Part shown: piece by piece, positions 1 through 6,330 of the stretch | How the letters are laid out: every line of letters begins with the position of its first letter | Position numbering within the stretch: position 1 is the first letter of the stretch | Assembly: GCA_028706735.1 (NCBI GenBank) | Contig: JAQTVS010000070.1 | Coordinates: 1-10,546, forward strand | DNA from: Thiomonas sp. | GTDB lineage: Bacteria > Pseudomonadota > Gammaproteobacteria > Burkholderiales > Burkholderiaceae_C | DNA: 10,546 bases | Direction: 5' to 3' | Translations under genes and position numbers: made by a program | The notes under the pieces: model-generated | Seen by the model: only the letters and a program-made list of their open reading frames with translations | Database searches by the model: none | What the model was told of the DNA's origin: nothing

Positions 1-27
1 GGGATGGCCTGTGGCGGCGGATTTGCC

Positions 28-51
28 GCCCCATAGCTCAAGCTATGGGGC
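28..51. repeat. Strong palindrome, 10-bp stem with TCAA loop
   Basis: GCCCCATAGC (28-37) and GCTATGGGGC (42-51) flank a TCAA loop (TTGA on the minus strand). It overlaps by two bases the start of the A5/T5 inverted repeat. No T run follows on either strand. It may aid transcript end formation or protect a processed 3' end of the pel mRNA, or be a dispersed repeat. Confidence 0.6.
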
Positions 52-90
52 AAAAAGCCGTTGCCGCAGGACGCCGCACAGCCTTTTTGC
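50..90 (-). terminator. Possible terminator: A5/T5 inverted repeat downstream of pelG
   Basis: GCAAAAAG (50-57) and CTTTTTGC (83-90) are inverted copies separated by 25 GC-rich bases. On the minus strand the 3' arm supplies five T, so an RNA stem with a U run would form about 75 bases past pelG. The symmetric arrangement could also work on the plus strand. The inner loop pairs only weakly, so this is a tentative call. It is followed by the 28-51 hairpin. Confidence 0.35.
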
Positions 91-141
91 AGCCCGCGAT
101 CCAAGCCCGGCAGACTCCTGAACTCTAGTCGCAAAACAGGC

Positions 142-156
142 GCTTTGCAGCAAAGC
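142..156. repeat. Perfect 15-base palindrome just after pelG
   Basis: GCTTTGC, A, GCAAAGC starts nine bases past the pelG stop. It could fold as a short hairpin in the pelG transcript or be a protein site. No T run follows on the minus strand, so it is not a standard intrinsic terminator on its own. Confidence 0.5.
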
Positions 157-164
157 TGGTGGGC

Positions 165-1535
165 CTACTGCAGCATGAAGGTCTGATACTCCAGCTTGCG
201 GAACAGCCGCTGCAACAGCAGCATGCCCAGGATCAGGGTGATGAGCAGGGCCACGCCGAAGCCATAGCCGAAGAAGGCCGGGCCGAGGTGGATGGAGAGC
301 ATGCTCAGCGCAAAATTCAGCACCGTCAACGTGGCGGTGATGACCACGACATCGCGCCGTCGGTCGAGGTAATAGAACACGTTGAGCACGGCCAGCAGCA
401 TCACCTGAAAACTTGCCGCCACGGCCTGCACCAAGAACAACGGGATGTAGAGGCTGCTGATGCCGATCCACGAAAACAGGGCCGGCACGAAGGTGTACAC
501 CGCCAGCAGCGTGAGCGCCTGTACCTTCAGAATTTGATAAAGCCCCTCGCGCACCACACCCTGCATGCCGTCGTGGTAGCGCGCGATGTCCTGCAGCGCG
601 CCGCCTTCGCGCACGGCGGTGTAGAACTTGTCGTACCACTCGACGAAATCGGTCTCGAACTTCACCAGAAAAATGCCCATGCCCGGGATGACGCACAGAT
701 AGGCGAGAAACACCGGCAGGTCGTAGATGGTGGAGGCGCGCAGCGGGCCGATGACCGGCATGGAGGTGCCCGTGGTGAACCAGAAGGTGAGCTTGTCCGC
801 CCAGACGCCCAGGTTGTAGAGCACCCCGCCAGCGATGAGCGAGAGATACATCTGCCGGGGGCGGAAACAGGCCAGCGTGATGGGGCGAACCACTGGAAAG
901 TTGCGCAGCACCAGCCAGAGCATCAGCACCCACATGACGAACTGACCGCCGATAAATCCGAGCAGCAGGCCGTCCAGCCCCCAGGGGCGGGCGCAGTACG
1001 ACAGCAGCACCGAGATGCCGTAGCCCAGCGCATACAGGCTGACGATGGCGCGGTACTGCTTCAGGCCCGAGAGGAACACGGTGGTGATCCACAGATTCGA
1101 CAACAGGGTGAGGCCGACCACGATGAGCACCCGGTACAGATTGTTCACGTCGTCAAATCCCAGAAGCGCCACCAGCCAGCCCAGCCCGCCGCTGACCGCG
1201 GTGGTCACCAGCACCACGCCGAAGTAAGCCGGGGCGATGTCGTCCTTGCGCTTCTCAAACAGCCGGTCGGCGACCCAGCGGGTGAAGCCCAGTTGCAGCC
1301 CGCCGGTGAGGATGAGCGAGGCCATGATGAGATAGGTCACCGTCACCTGGAACTGGGTGATAAGCGCGTCGGGCGTGACCACGCCGAGCGACAGCACGCC
1401 CACCGCGATGAGGCCGATGATGGAAAACACCCACGGCCCGGAACTGATGATGGAGGCGTAGGTATAGGCGCGCAGCAGCCCGAGGTAGGACTCGGTGCGC
1501 AGCAGCTTGCGCAGCTCGAAACCGATGCCGGCCAT
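165..1535 (-). CDS. pelG: PelG, multi-spanning inner-membrane protein of the Pel synthase/export complex (flippase-like)
   Basis: PelG belongs to a family related to Wzx/MATE-type polysaccharide flippases. With PelD, PelE and PelF it makes the inner-membrane Pel synthesis and transport complex. The 456 residues match the length of P. aeruginosa PelG. The N-terminus MAGIGFELRKLL is typical of PelG. About 12 hydrophobic segments span the protein, for example SGPWVFSIIGLIAVGVLSLG, LIMASLILTGGLQLGF and VAASFQVMLLAVLNVFYYLD, with a soluble stretch in the middle (about residues 285-330, ending before GVVREGLYQILKVQ). The ATG directly follows the pelF TAG. A GGGGG run that could act as a weak Shine-Dalgarno lies 8 bases upstream, inside the last 81-bp repeat. 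Expression probably depends on coupling to pelF. It is the last gene of the operon seen here; after its TAG there are 164 bases of inverted repeats. Confidence 0.95.
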   Translation of the reverse strand: MAGIGFELRKLLRTESYLGLLRAYTYASIISSGPWVFSIIGLIAVGVLSLGVVTPDALITQFQVTVTYLIMASLILTGGLQLGFTRWVADRLFEKRKDDIAPAYFGVVLVTTAVSGGLGWLVALLGFDDVNNLYRVLIVVGLTLLSNLWITTVFLSGLKQYRAIVSLYALGYGISVLLSYCARPWGLDGLLLGFIGGQFVMWVLMLWLVLRNFPVVRPITLACFRPRQMYLSLIAGGVLYNLGVWADKLTFWFTTGTSMPVIGPLRASTIYDLPVFLAYLCVIPGMGIFLVKFETDFVEWYDKFYTAVREGGALQDIARYHDGMQGVVREGLYQILKVQALTLLAVYTFVPALFSWIGISSLYIPLFLVQAVAASFQVMLLAVLNVFYYLDRRRDVVVITATLTVLNFALSMLSIHLGPAFFGYGFGVALLITLILGMLLLQRLFRKLEYQTFMLQ

Positions 1536-3665
1536 CTATGTTGCCCCCACGTTCGGGCTGCGCCCTCTCTGCCCCCCGGGGGGGCAGCCGCCGCCTTGAG
1601 GCGGCTCGGCGGCGTCGGCGGTCGCCCCCACGTTCGGGCTGCGCCCTCTCTGCCCCCCGGGGGGGCTGCCGCCGCCTTGAGGCGGCTCGGCGGCGTCGGC
1701 GGTCGCCCCCACGTTCGGGCTGCGCCCTCTCTGCCCCCCGGGGGGGCAGCCGCCGCCTTGAGGCGGCTCGGCGGCGTCGGCGGCGGCCCCCGCGTTCGGG
1801 CTGCGCCCTCTCTGCCCCCCGGGGGGGCTGCCGCCGCCTTGAGGCGGCTCGGCGGCGTCGGCGGCGGCCCCCACGTTCGGGCTGCGCCCTCTCTGCCCTT
1901 GCAGGTTGTCCAGGGGGTCGTCCCCACCCCAGCCCTCCCCACCCGTGGGGAGGGGGTGATCGCTCCTCCCCCACGCCGTGGGGGAGGTTGGGAGGGGGAG
2001 ATGCCCGTCTTGAGACGGCTCGGCGGCGTCGGCGGCTTCATCGAGAGGCGGCTCGCCGCGCAGCCAGGTGGCGACCGCGCCGGCGTCATCATGCAATCCT
2101 GAGGCGCGGGCGGCGCTGCGTTGCAGGGCGTCGTCGTAGACCGCGCGGTACTTGTCGAACATGATGGGCTGGGTGTAGTAGAGCTCCACGCGGGCGATGC
2201 CTGCCTTGCTGGCGGCTTGCCAGCGATCTGCGTCGCCCAGCAGTTCTGCGCAGGCTTCGCCCAGCGCCTGCGCGTCGGCGATGCCGACCACGGCGCCGGA
2301 GGCGCCCAGCGCTTCGTCTTCTGCGCCCAGGCCATAGATGAGCTGACGGCACGAGCCCACGTCGGTGGTGACCGAGGGCACGCCCCCGGCGTAGCCTTCG
2401 AGCATGACCAGCGGTAGCGCCTCGCTGATGGACGACAGCACCACCAGACCGACCTTGGGCATGAGCTCGGTGAGCCGCTGGAAGCCGAGGAACTTGAGTG
2501 TGTCGCCCAGTTGCAGGCTCTCGGCGAGATCACGGCACTCGCGGGCGTATTCCGGGTGCTCGTCCTCCGGCCCGGCGATCCAGCCTTCCAGCCCAGGCAG
2601 GCGGTTGCTGGCGACGCGCACCGCGCGAATGAAGGTCTTGATGTCCTTGATCGGCACGACGCGGCCGATGAGGCACATGACCAGCGGAGGCGAGGCAGGA
2701 CGCAGCGCGCGCGTGGCGGCGAAGGGCGGCACGTTGATGCCGTTGGCGATGCAGCAGGTGGTGATGGGGTTGGCGCCGTCGGCCATCTGCCGAAGACGGT
2801 TGGTTTCGTACAACGCGATGACGGGGTCGGCGGCGTCGTAGCACATGCGGCCCAGCGACTCGAACAGGCGGATCCAGAGCTGGCGGAAGTAGCCGGCCTC
2901 GCCCGCGGTGCGTTCAAGCACCGGGGTGTTGTCGCTGATCCAGTTGGCCGAGAACAGGTCGATGCGCCGTTCCTTGGTGTAGATGCCATGCTCCGAAAGG
3001 ATCAGCGGCTTGTTGTAGAGCCGCGCGAGCACAGCGCCCAGATACCCGGCATACCCGGTGGAGACGGTGTGATAGACCTTGGCGCGCGGCAGTTCGCGGG
3101 CCAGCGTCGCCAGGGTCCAGATGGGTGTGTGCATGGTGCGCACCGTCCAGAAGTAATCGACGAAGGACGGATCGGTGCAGCGCTGCTGGTATTGCTCGGT
3201 GAGGTAGCCCCACGACTGATGCGAGTGCAGGAAGTAATGCAGATCGAGCTTGTCCTGCATGGCCTCCAGGCTGGCGCGCAGCACCTCGGCGCGGCTGGCG
3301 CGGTCGTCGCCTTCGCGGATGAGGGTGTGCAGGTTCTCGACGAGTTCGGCGGTTTTGGCGTCGTCGCGTTCTTCGCGCGGGGCGGGCAGCACGGCGTCGC
3401 TGAACAGGTAGTGATGCGTGAGGCCAGCCACATTGGGCGGCATCTGGTAGCGGGGTTTGCCGTAGTCATCCTCGCGTGAGCCGAGGAACACCAGATGAAA
3501 GCGCAGTTGCGGAAAGCCGCTGACGATCTGATGCACCCAGCTCGACACGCCGCCAGAGACATAGGGGTAAGTGCCTTCGAGCAGCAGCATGACGTCAATC
3601 TCGGCCTCGGCGTCGCGGGGCTGTGGCCGGGTGTCGGAGAAGTCGGGTTGGGACATGGAGGTCAT
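1536..3665 (-). CDS. pelF: PelF, cytosolic GT4 glycosyltransferase with a repeat-encoded C-terminal extension
   Basis: PelF is the glycosyltransferase that polymerises Pel from UDP-amino sugars and is recruited to the membrane by PelD, PelE and PelG. The GT-B, GT4-type core is clear: LLLEGTYPYVSGGVSSWVHQ at 27-46, LSEHGIYTKER at 223-233, GRVVPIKD at 334-341, and an EX7E motif with Glu415 and Glu423 in ISEALPLVMLEGYAGG. The core ends near residue 530, matching the roughly 507 residues of P. aeruginosa PelF. This frame runs on to 709. Residues about 545-590 come from a palindromic insertion and 590-709 from an 81-bp tandem repeat. That tail is a Gly/Pro/Ala/Arg-rich, probably disordered 27-residue repeat in which Ser and Cys alternate before PPGG. 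An alternative start at 3656 (MSQ) is possible; neither start has a good RBS. The TAG is followed at once by the pelG ATG, in the same frame. Function is firm. Whether the tail is stable or useful is unknown, and collapse or expansion of the repeat in assembly is possible. Confidence 0.95.
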   Translation of the reverse strand: MTSMSQPDFSDTRPQPRDAEAEIDVMLLLEGTYPYVSGGVSSWVHQIVSGFPQLRFHLVFLGSREDDYGKPRYQMPPNVAGLTHHYLFSDAVLPAPREERDDAKTAELVENLHTLIREGDDRASRAEVLRASLEAMQDKLDLHYFLHSHQSWGYLTEQYQQRCTDPSFVDYFWTVRTMHTPIWTLATLARELPRAKVYHTVSTGYAGYLGAVLARLYNKPLILSEHGIYTKERRIDLFSANWISDNTPVLERTAGEAGYFRQLWIRLFESLGRMCYDAADPVIALYETNRLRQMADGANPITTCCIANGINVPPFAATRALRPASPPLVMCLIGRVVPIKDIKTFIRAVRVASNRLPGLEGWIAGPEDEHPEYARECRDLAESLQLGDTLKFLGFQRLTELMPKVGLVVLSSISEALPLVMLEGYAGGVPSVTTDVGSCRQLIYGLGAEDEALGASGAVVGIADAQALGEACAELLGDADRWQAASKAGIARVELYYTQPIMFDKYRAVYDDALQRSAARASGLHDDAGAVATWLRGEPPLDEAADAAEPSQDGHLPLPTSPTAWGRSDHPLPTGGEGWGGDDPLDNLQGQRGRSPNVGAAADAAEPPQGGGSPPGGQRGRSPNAGAAADAAEPPQGGGCPPGGQRGRSPNVGATADAAEPPQGGGSPPGGQRGRSPNVGATADAAEPPQGGGCPPGGQRGRSPNVGAT
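1543..1898. repeat. 81-bp tandem repeat array inside the 3' end of pelF (four full copies plus a broken fifth)
   Basis: Copies begin at 1543, 1624, 1705, 1786 and 1867, exactly 81 bases apart; the fifth matches only to 1898. Each full unit contains a CCCCCCGGGGGG palindrome (1572-1583 in the first copy) and a hairpin of GCCGCC, loop TTGA, GGCGGC (1590-1605 in the first copy). Copies are nearly identical. They alternate between CAG and CTG after the G run, and the first two end GGTC while the next two end GGCG. The period is 27 codons, so the pelF frame is kept. The unit resembles GC-rich dispersed intergenic palindromes of Burkholderiales, but that is from memory, without a search. Confidence 0.95.
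1899..2004. repeat. Compound palindromic element interrupting the fifth 81-bp repeat
   Basis: This stretch replaces the middle of the fifth repeat unit. It contains two strong hairpins back to back: CCCTCCCCA/TGGGGAGGG at 1933-1941 and 1946-1954, and CCTCCCCCAC/GTGGGGGAGG at 1965-1974 and 1978-1987. Flanking CCCCACCCC and GGGAGGGGG tracts could form an imperfect outer stem. On the pelF strand it encodes PTSPTAWGRSDHPLPTGGEG, a peptide style typical of dispersed intergenic palindromes read as protein. Compared with an intact unit the net gain is 90 bases, so the frame is unchanged. It looks like a second repeat family that landed in the first. Confidence 0.75.
2005..2035. repeat. Distal half of the broken fifth 81-bp repeat unit
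   Basis: The sequence from CCGTCTTGAGACGG onward matches offset 48 and beyond of the full repeat unit, with two substitutions. Both fall in the hairpin stem and keep it paired: CCGTC, loop TTGA, GACGG, against CCGCC, loop TTGA, GGCGG in the array. It marks the outer edge of the repeat invasion of pelF. Confidence 0.8.
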
Positions 3666-3684
3666 GGTGGATTCGATTGCCAGC

Positions 3685-4833
3685 TCAGCTCAACAACAGC
3701 CGGTCGGCATCGCTCGGCTTGGCGGGAGTGGGCGTGATGGCCGGCCCGGGTTGCGAGCGGCCTGAGCGGGGCGCAGCCGGTTCGTCACCGATGGCCAGGC
3801 CGACCTCGGGGGCGGCGAGTGTTTGCCACACCCGCACCACCGGGCGCAGGCGTGGCGCCACCTGGCGGACGCCCAGGGGCTGCAAGGTGGCGCCGATGCG
3901 GTTGAAGCGCCGCTCAATCCATTCGAGTTCGGCGGCGTAGGGCCGCCACAGCGTCGGGCTGGCGCCCTCCGCCGCAAGGCGCTCCAGTACGGCACGGGCA
4001 TCCTGTGTCTGGCCAGCGGCCAGCGACAGGCGCAGAAACATGAGTTGCAGGCCGGTGTCCTGTGGCAGCGCCTCGCGGGCGACTGTGCAGTAGTGCAGCG
4101 CCTGCTTCAGGGCAAAGTCGCGCAGATCGCCTTGCGCCAGGCCTTGGTAGATGAACTCCATCTGCAGTTCGGCCACGCGCTGCGCGGCACGGGCCAATGC
4201 CGGGCCGCCGGCCGAAGCATGCCGGACGACCTCGACTTCGCGCAGCGCCTCCTGCAAGGTGTCGGTCAGGCGCTGCTCCCAAGTATTGCTGATGCCATAG
4301 GCCAGCAGGCGGATTTCCTCGTCGGGGTCGGACAGCAGCTTGCGCAGCACCGGCAGGGTCATGCGCGGGGACATTTCGCGCAGCGCCAGCACGGCGCGGA
4401 TGCGCTGCGCCGGGGGCTGGCTCTGATCTTGGGCGATGCGCGCGGTCTGCCCTGCAGGCAGGTCGCGCCGCTCGTCATCGCTGATATGGGACACCGCGAA
4501 CACCTGCAACTGCGGCGTCTCGCGCAAATGGTCGGTGGCTTTGTGGCGCATGGGCAGCCACTGCGCCAGCCGCGCGGCGATCAGCAGACCCAGCACGCCA
4601 AGCACGGGAAAGAACAGCGCCAGAAGGGTGAGCAAACTCAGGGACAGGCGACGCGGCTTGCGCATGTCGGCAGGCAGCAGGGTCCAGAGCAGCAGGCCGG
4701 TCAGCACGGCCGCCGCGCCATGCACCAGCCAGAACAGCAGCAGATGCACGTCGTTGCGGCTGGTCAGCAGCCAGACCGCCGCAGATTCGAGGGCGACGAT
4801 CAGCGAGCCGAGCTTGTAGAACAGCGGATTCAT
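3685..4833 (-). CDS. pelE: PelE, inner-membrane scaffold of the Pel synthase complex
   Basis: PelE is a membrane protein with a cytosolic helical-repeat domain. In P. aeruginosa it binds PelD and forms part of the PelDEFG synthase complex. The 382 residues show two or three N-terminal hydrophobic segments: about 8-23, 31-53 and a longer one at 64-88. A soluble domain follows. Residues about 143-182 (RIRAVLALREM, then LPVLRKLLSDPDEEIRLLAY) look like a HEAT-type helix pair. Later helices (about 212-300) have a TPR-like spacing. The C-terminus after about 345 is rich in Pro, Ala and Ser and is probably disordered. It is about 50 residues longer than the P. aeruginosa protein. The start overlaps the pelD stop by four bases, so it is likely translated by coupling. 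The stop lies 19 bases before the pelF ATG. The name rests on topology, length and position, because this family diverges quickly. Confidence 0.9.
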   Translation of the reverse strand: MNPLFYKLGSLIVALESAAVWLLTSRNDVHLLLFWLVHGAAAVLTGLLLWTLLPADMRKPRRLSLSLLTLLALFFPVLGVLGLLIAARLAQWLPMRHKATDHLRETPQLQVFAVSHISDDERRDLPAGQTARIAQDQSQPPAQRIRAVLALREMSPRMTLPVLRKLLSDPDEEIRLLAYGISNTWEQRLTDTLQEALREVEVVRHASAGGPALARAAQRVAELQMEFIYQGLAQGDLRDFALKQALHYCTVAREALPQDTGLQLMFLRLSLAAGQTQDARAVLERLAAEGASPTLWRPYAAELEWIERRFNRIGATLQPLGVRQVAPRLRPVVRVWQTLAAPEVGLAIGDEPAAPRSGRSQPGPAITPTPAKPSDADRLLLS

Positions 4834-6308
4834 GCCGCGTCAGCCTTGGGTGCTGTGGCGGCGCTGCTCAACAGACGGCGCAGTTCGAGAAAGCCCTTCG
4901 GGCCGGAGACTTCGAGAAAGTCCAGGTCGAAGGCCTGATCCGGGCGCTGGTTGCTGCGGCCGAGTATCTGCCCGAGCAGGTTCACCATATCGCGGCGGTA
5001 GTTGGCCAGACCGGCGGAGCTGAGCAGAGGCAGCAGCACGACCAGCGCGGGCTTGCCGCCGCGTCCCTTGAGCGTCCAGGTGGAGCTTTCCACCGGCTGC
5101 AGCCCGGCGAATTCGGCCAGCGCGTCGTCGCTCACGCGGCCCTGCCCGCTCCACACCGCGCAATAGCTGCGGAGCTTGAAGTTTTGCCCCAGTTCGCTGA
5201 GCTGCGCCCACTCTTGCTGCAGGCCGATGGGCGCCTGCACCCAGGCGGAGCGCACATCTTCCACAGAGAGTTCGAGCTGGCTGAAGTCGAGATACGAGGC
5301 GCACAGCACCTGCAGGCGCTGCAGATTGTTTTCCTCGAAGGACATGAAGGGCATGGTGTGCACGGCCAGCAGGGCGTCCACCTCGTCGTATGCGTCCAGC
5401 CGCAGCGGTGCGGCAAAGACCCAGGGATTCATTTCAGACTCGCCTTGCACGGCCTGCGCAATGTGCACTGACTGATGGGTTTCCAGGGTGCGGTTGATCA
5501 ACGCATCCTCCAGATCGAGCGCGGGCAGGGTCTGCCCGAGAGACGCGGCGAGCCGCCATTGCAGTCCTTCGGGGCTGATCTCGCGGACAAAAATCCCGGC
5601 CTCGACCAGTCGGCACGATTGGCTGAGCAACTGCAGAAAGGCGCGCGGGTCGGGCAGCGGCGCCGGGGCGGGCAAGCCGGGGGTGGCCGCGGGGGCGGTG
5701 AGTGCCGGGCGGTTGCCCTGAAAGGTGAAGGTGCGGCGCAGATCGAGCAGGGCGTCGCGCAGGGTCATGGGGCGGTCGGTGAGCTCCTGCTCCAGTGTGG
5801 AGAGCGCCTCCTTGATGACGAACAGCCGACGCTTGGTGCGTTCCAGCCGCGCCGTCAGGTCTTTGGTGACCTCGCGGTGCAACACCTGGCGGTTGCGGAA
5901 TGCCGCGCCGAACTCACCCAGGATCAGGGTCATCAACATGCCGCCAAGAAAGAATTCGGAAGGGAATTCGGCGCCTGCTGTCAACCCGAACAGCATCGGG
6001 GCGAACTTCCAGAAGGCGGCATAAAACGCCACGCCGAACAGACCGTAACCCGCGCCGTAGCGCACCGCGATCAGCCAGGGGGCGAACCAGACCCAGGGGA
6101 ACCCGGCGTGCGCGCCCAGCGGATCGTTCGGCCGCAGCGTCCAGCCCAGCCACAGGACCAGCACCGGCAGCAGCACGCTCTCGAACATCGCCACCAGCCG
6201 CCCCGACTGGGTGTTTGGCCGCCAGTAGCGCAGCCATCCCCAGCGCATGCGTGCCGACTCGGCGCGCATGCGGCGGCTGACGCGGGTGGAGAGTTTGTCG
6301 AGTTTCAT
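4830..6308 (-). CDS. pelD: PelD, inner-membrane c-di-GMP receptor (GAF plus degenerate GGDEF)
   Basis: PelD is the c-di-GMP sensor that switches on Pel synthesis after translation. The 492 residues read as a basic N-terminus (1-40), then four hydrophobic segments (about 43-59, 70-84, 86-108 and 117-137). A charged, probably coiled-coil helix follows (about 138-180), then a Pro/Ala linker (200-222), a GAF-like domain (about 222-345) and a GGDEF-like C-terminal domain. No GGDEF active-site motif is seen, so it should be catalytically inactive, as in known PelD. The motif RVSD at 391-394 sits where the c-di-GMP-binding RxxD of P. aeruginosa PelD (R367/D370) lies relative to the C-terminus. Arg438 or Arg439 could be the third ligand-binding Arg; this is inference without an alignment. 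It is about 37 residues longer than the P. aeruginosa protein, partly because of an Ala-rich C-terminal tail. Its TGA overlaps the pelE ATG (ATGA), implying translational coupling. No strong RBS precedes its own ATG. Confidence 0.94.
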   Translation of the reverse strand: MKLDKLSTRVSRRMRAESARMRWGWLRYWRPNTQSGRLVAMFESVLLPVLVLWLGWTLRPNDPLGAHAGFPWVWFAPWLIAVRYGAGYGLFGVAFYAAFWKFAPMLFGLTAGAEFPSEFFLGGMLMTLILGEFGAAFRNRQVLHREVTKDLTARLERTKRRLFVIKEALSTLEQELTDRPMTLRDALLDLRRTFTFQGNRPALTAPAATPGLPAPAPLPDPRAFLQLLSQSCRLVEAGIFVREISPEGLQWRLAASLGQTLPALDLEDALINRTLETHQSVHIAQAVQGESEMNPWVFAAPLRLDAYDEVDALLAVHTMPFMSFEENNLQRLQVLCASYLDFSQLELSVEDVRSAWVQAPIGLQQEWAQLSELGQNFKLRSYCAVWSGQGRVSDDALAEFAGLQPVESSTWTLKGRGGKPALVVLLPLLSSAGLANYRRDMVNLLGQILGRSNQRPDQAFDLDFLEVSGPKGFLELRRLLSSAATAPKADAA

Positions 6309-6330
6309 GCGGCGGGCTGCACCGTGTGGT

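Noticed and set aside
28..51. Classic intrinsic terminator from the 28-51 hairpin
   Set aside because: No T run follows the stem on either strand in the needed position; kept only as a palindrome.
1543..2035. CRISPR array
   Set aside because: The units are directly adjacent, with no unique spacers, and the repeat is 81 bases.
159..2102. Long plus-strand open frame of 647 codons opposite pelG and pelF
   Set aside because: It is antisense to two clear family genes, has a His/Gln-rich composition typical of GC-biased reverse frames, and reads through the repeat array because that array lacks stops.
1343..2989. Overlapping minus-strand frame of 548 codons across the pelF-pelG boundary
   Set aside because: It is a shifted frame of pelF; its Ser/Pro/Ala-rich product shows no domain, and the conserved GT4 motifs lie in the other frame.
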